Positions 63,202 through 64,000 of a stretch of 64,000 bases of DNA are shown here, one piece after another; position 1 is the stretch's first letter, and each line of letters starts with the position of its first letter. The notes below the pieces were generated by a model that searched no databases, was not told where the DNA came from, and saw nothing but the letters and a program-made list of their open reading frames with translations. The translations under genes and the position numbers were made by a program. The DNA lies in the NCBI RefSeq assembly GCF_003315175.1, contig NZ_QNRQ01000007.1, forward strand, positions 124,001 to 188,000, in the 5' to 3' direction. The DNA comes from Eoetvoesiella caeni (lineage in GTDB: Bacteria; Pseudomonadota; Gammaproteobacteria; Burkholderiales; Burkholderiaceae_B).

Positions 63202-64000
<799 letters not shown>

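Overview
The window is a GC-rich, densely packed piece of a betaproteobacterial chromosome. Gene content and order point to Burkholderiales, most likely Alcaligenaceae (Bordetella / Pusillimonas-like). Pointers are: slmA next to a HAD nucleotidase and argB; a kdsD-kdsC-lptCAB block joined to hpf-ptsN-hprK-rapZ; a stand-alone heptose-1-phosphate adenylyltransferase; DUF3460-scpA-panC; and a single-chain DUF3683 FAD/Fe-S oxidoreductase. The genus is inferred from memory of these families, not from a search. No rRNA, tRNA, CRISPR array, integrase or insertion sequence was recognised.

Layout. 0-3.5 kb: the C-terminal part of an autotransporter (cut by the left edge), a BioC-like methyltransferase, comF and trmL. 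3.6-5.9 kb (minus): rhodanese-grxC-secB-gpsA. 6.0-10.7 kb (plus): gpmA-envC-ctpA-moeB, joining glycolysis with cell-separation and periplasmic protease functions. 10.9-14.2 kb: an orphan solute-binding protein, slmA, a HAD nucleotidase and argB. 14.2-17.7 kb: yraN-diaA-dolP-redoxin (minus), ending in a strong terminator and divergent from rsmI. 17.7-25.7 kb (minus): a long envelope and regulatory block, kdsD-kdsC-lptC-lptA-lptB, then hpf-ptsN-hprK-rapZ-rlpA. The place between lptB and hpf where many betaproteobacteria carry rpoN holds only repeats. 25.8-32.7 kb: apt, ilvA, a DedA/YqaA-type membrane protein and the 1314-residue FAD/Fe-S oxidoreductase, closed by a strong terminator.

32.7-38.0 kb is the one clearly accessory stretch. 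It holds a GC-rich cruciform-like repeat, a VOC protein, a small lipoprotein, a MarR regulator, a YdeI/OmdA-like protein, a RibD-C/DHFR-like reductase with a truncated second copy, a DsbA/HCCA-isomerase-like protein, and a ParDE toxin-antitoxin pair very like that of plasmid RK2.

38-48.4 kb: phoR-phoB, ubiE, a CocE-type lipoprotein hydrolase on the opposite strand, a Tim44-domain protein, ubiJ-ubiB, a ferritin-like di-iron protein and the heptose adenylyltransferase. The ubi genes thus form an interrupted ubiquinone cluster. 48.4-55.5 kb (minus): a cobalamin riboswitch, then btuB-btuF-thiG-thiD-pcm-tolC. 55.9-64 kb (plus, apart from one MFS transporter): B12-dependent metH, an MmyB-type regulator, DUF3460, scpA and the start of panC. 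B12 uptake (btuB, btuF) and use (metH) therefore lie back to back.

The most interesting non-standard items are the plasmid-type ParDE with a partial gene duplication beside it, the large inverted repeat at 32.8 kb, the repeat-filled gap where rpoN might be expected, the compact B12 riboswitch, a possible structured leader before metH, and the CocE gene inside the ubi cluster. Nothing here amounts to a wholly new multi-gene system.
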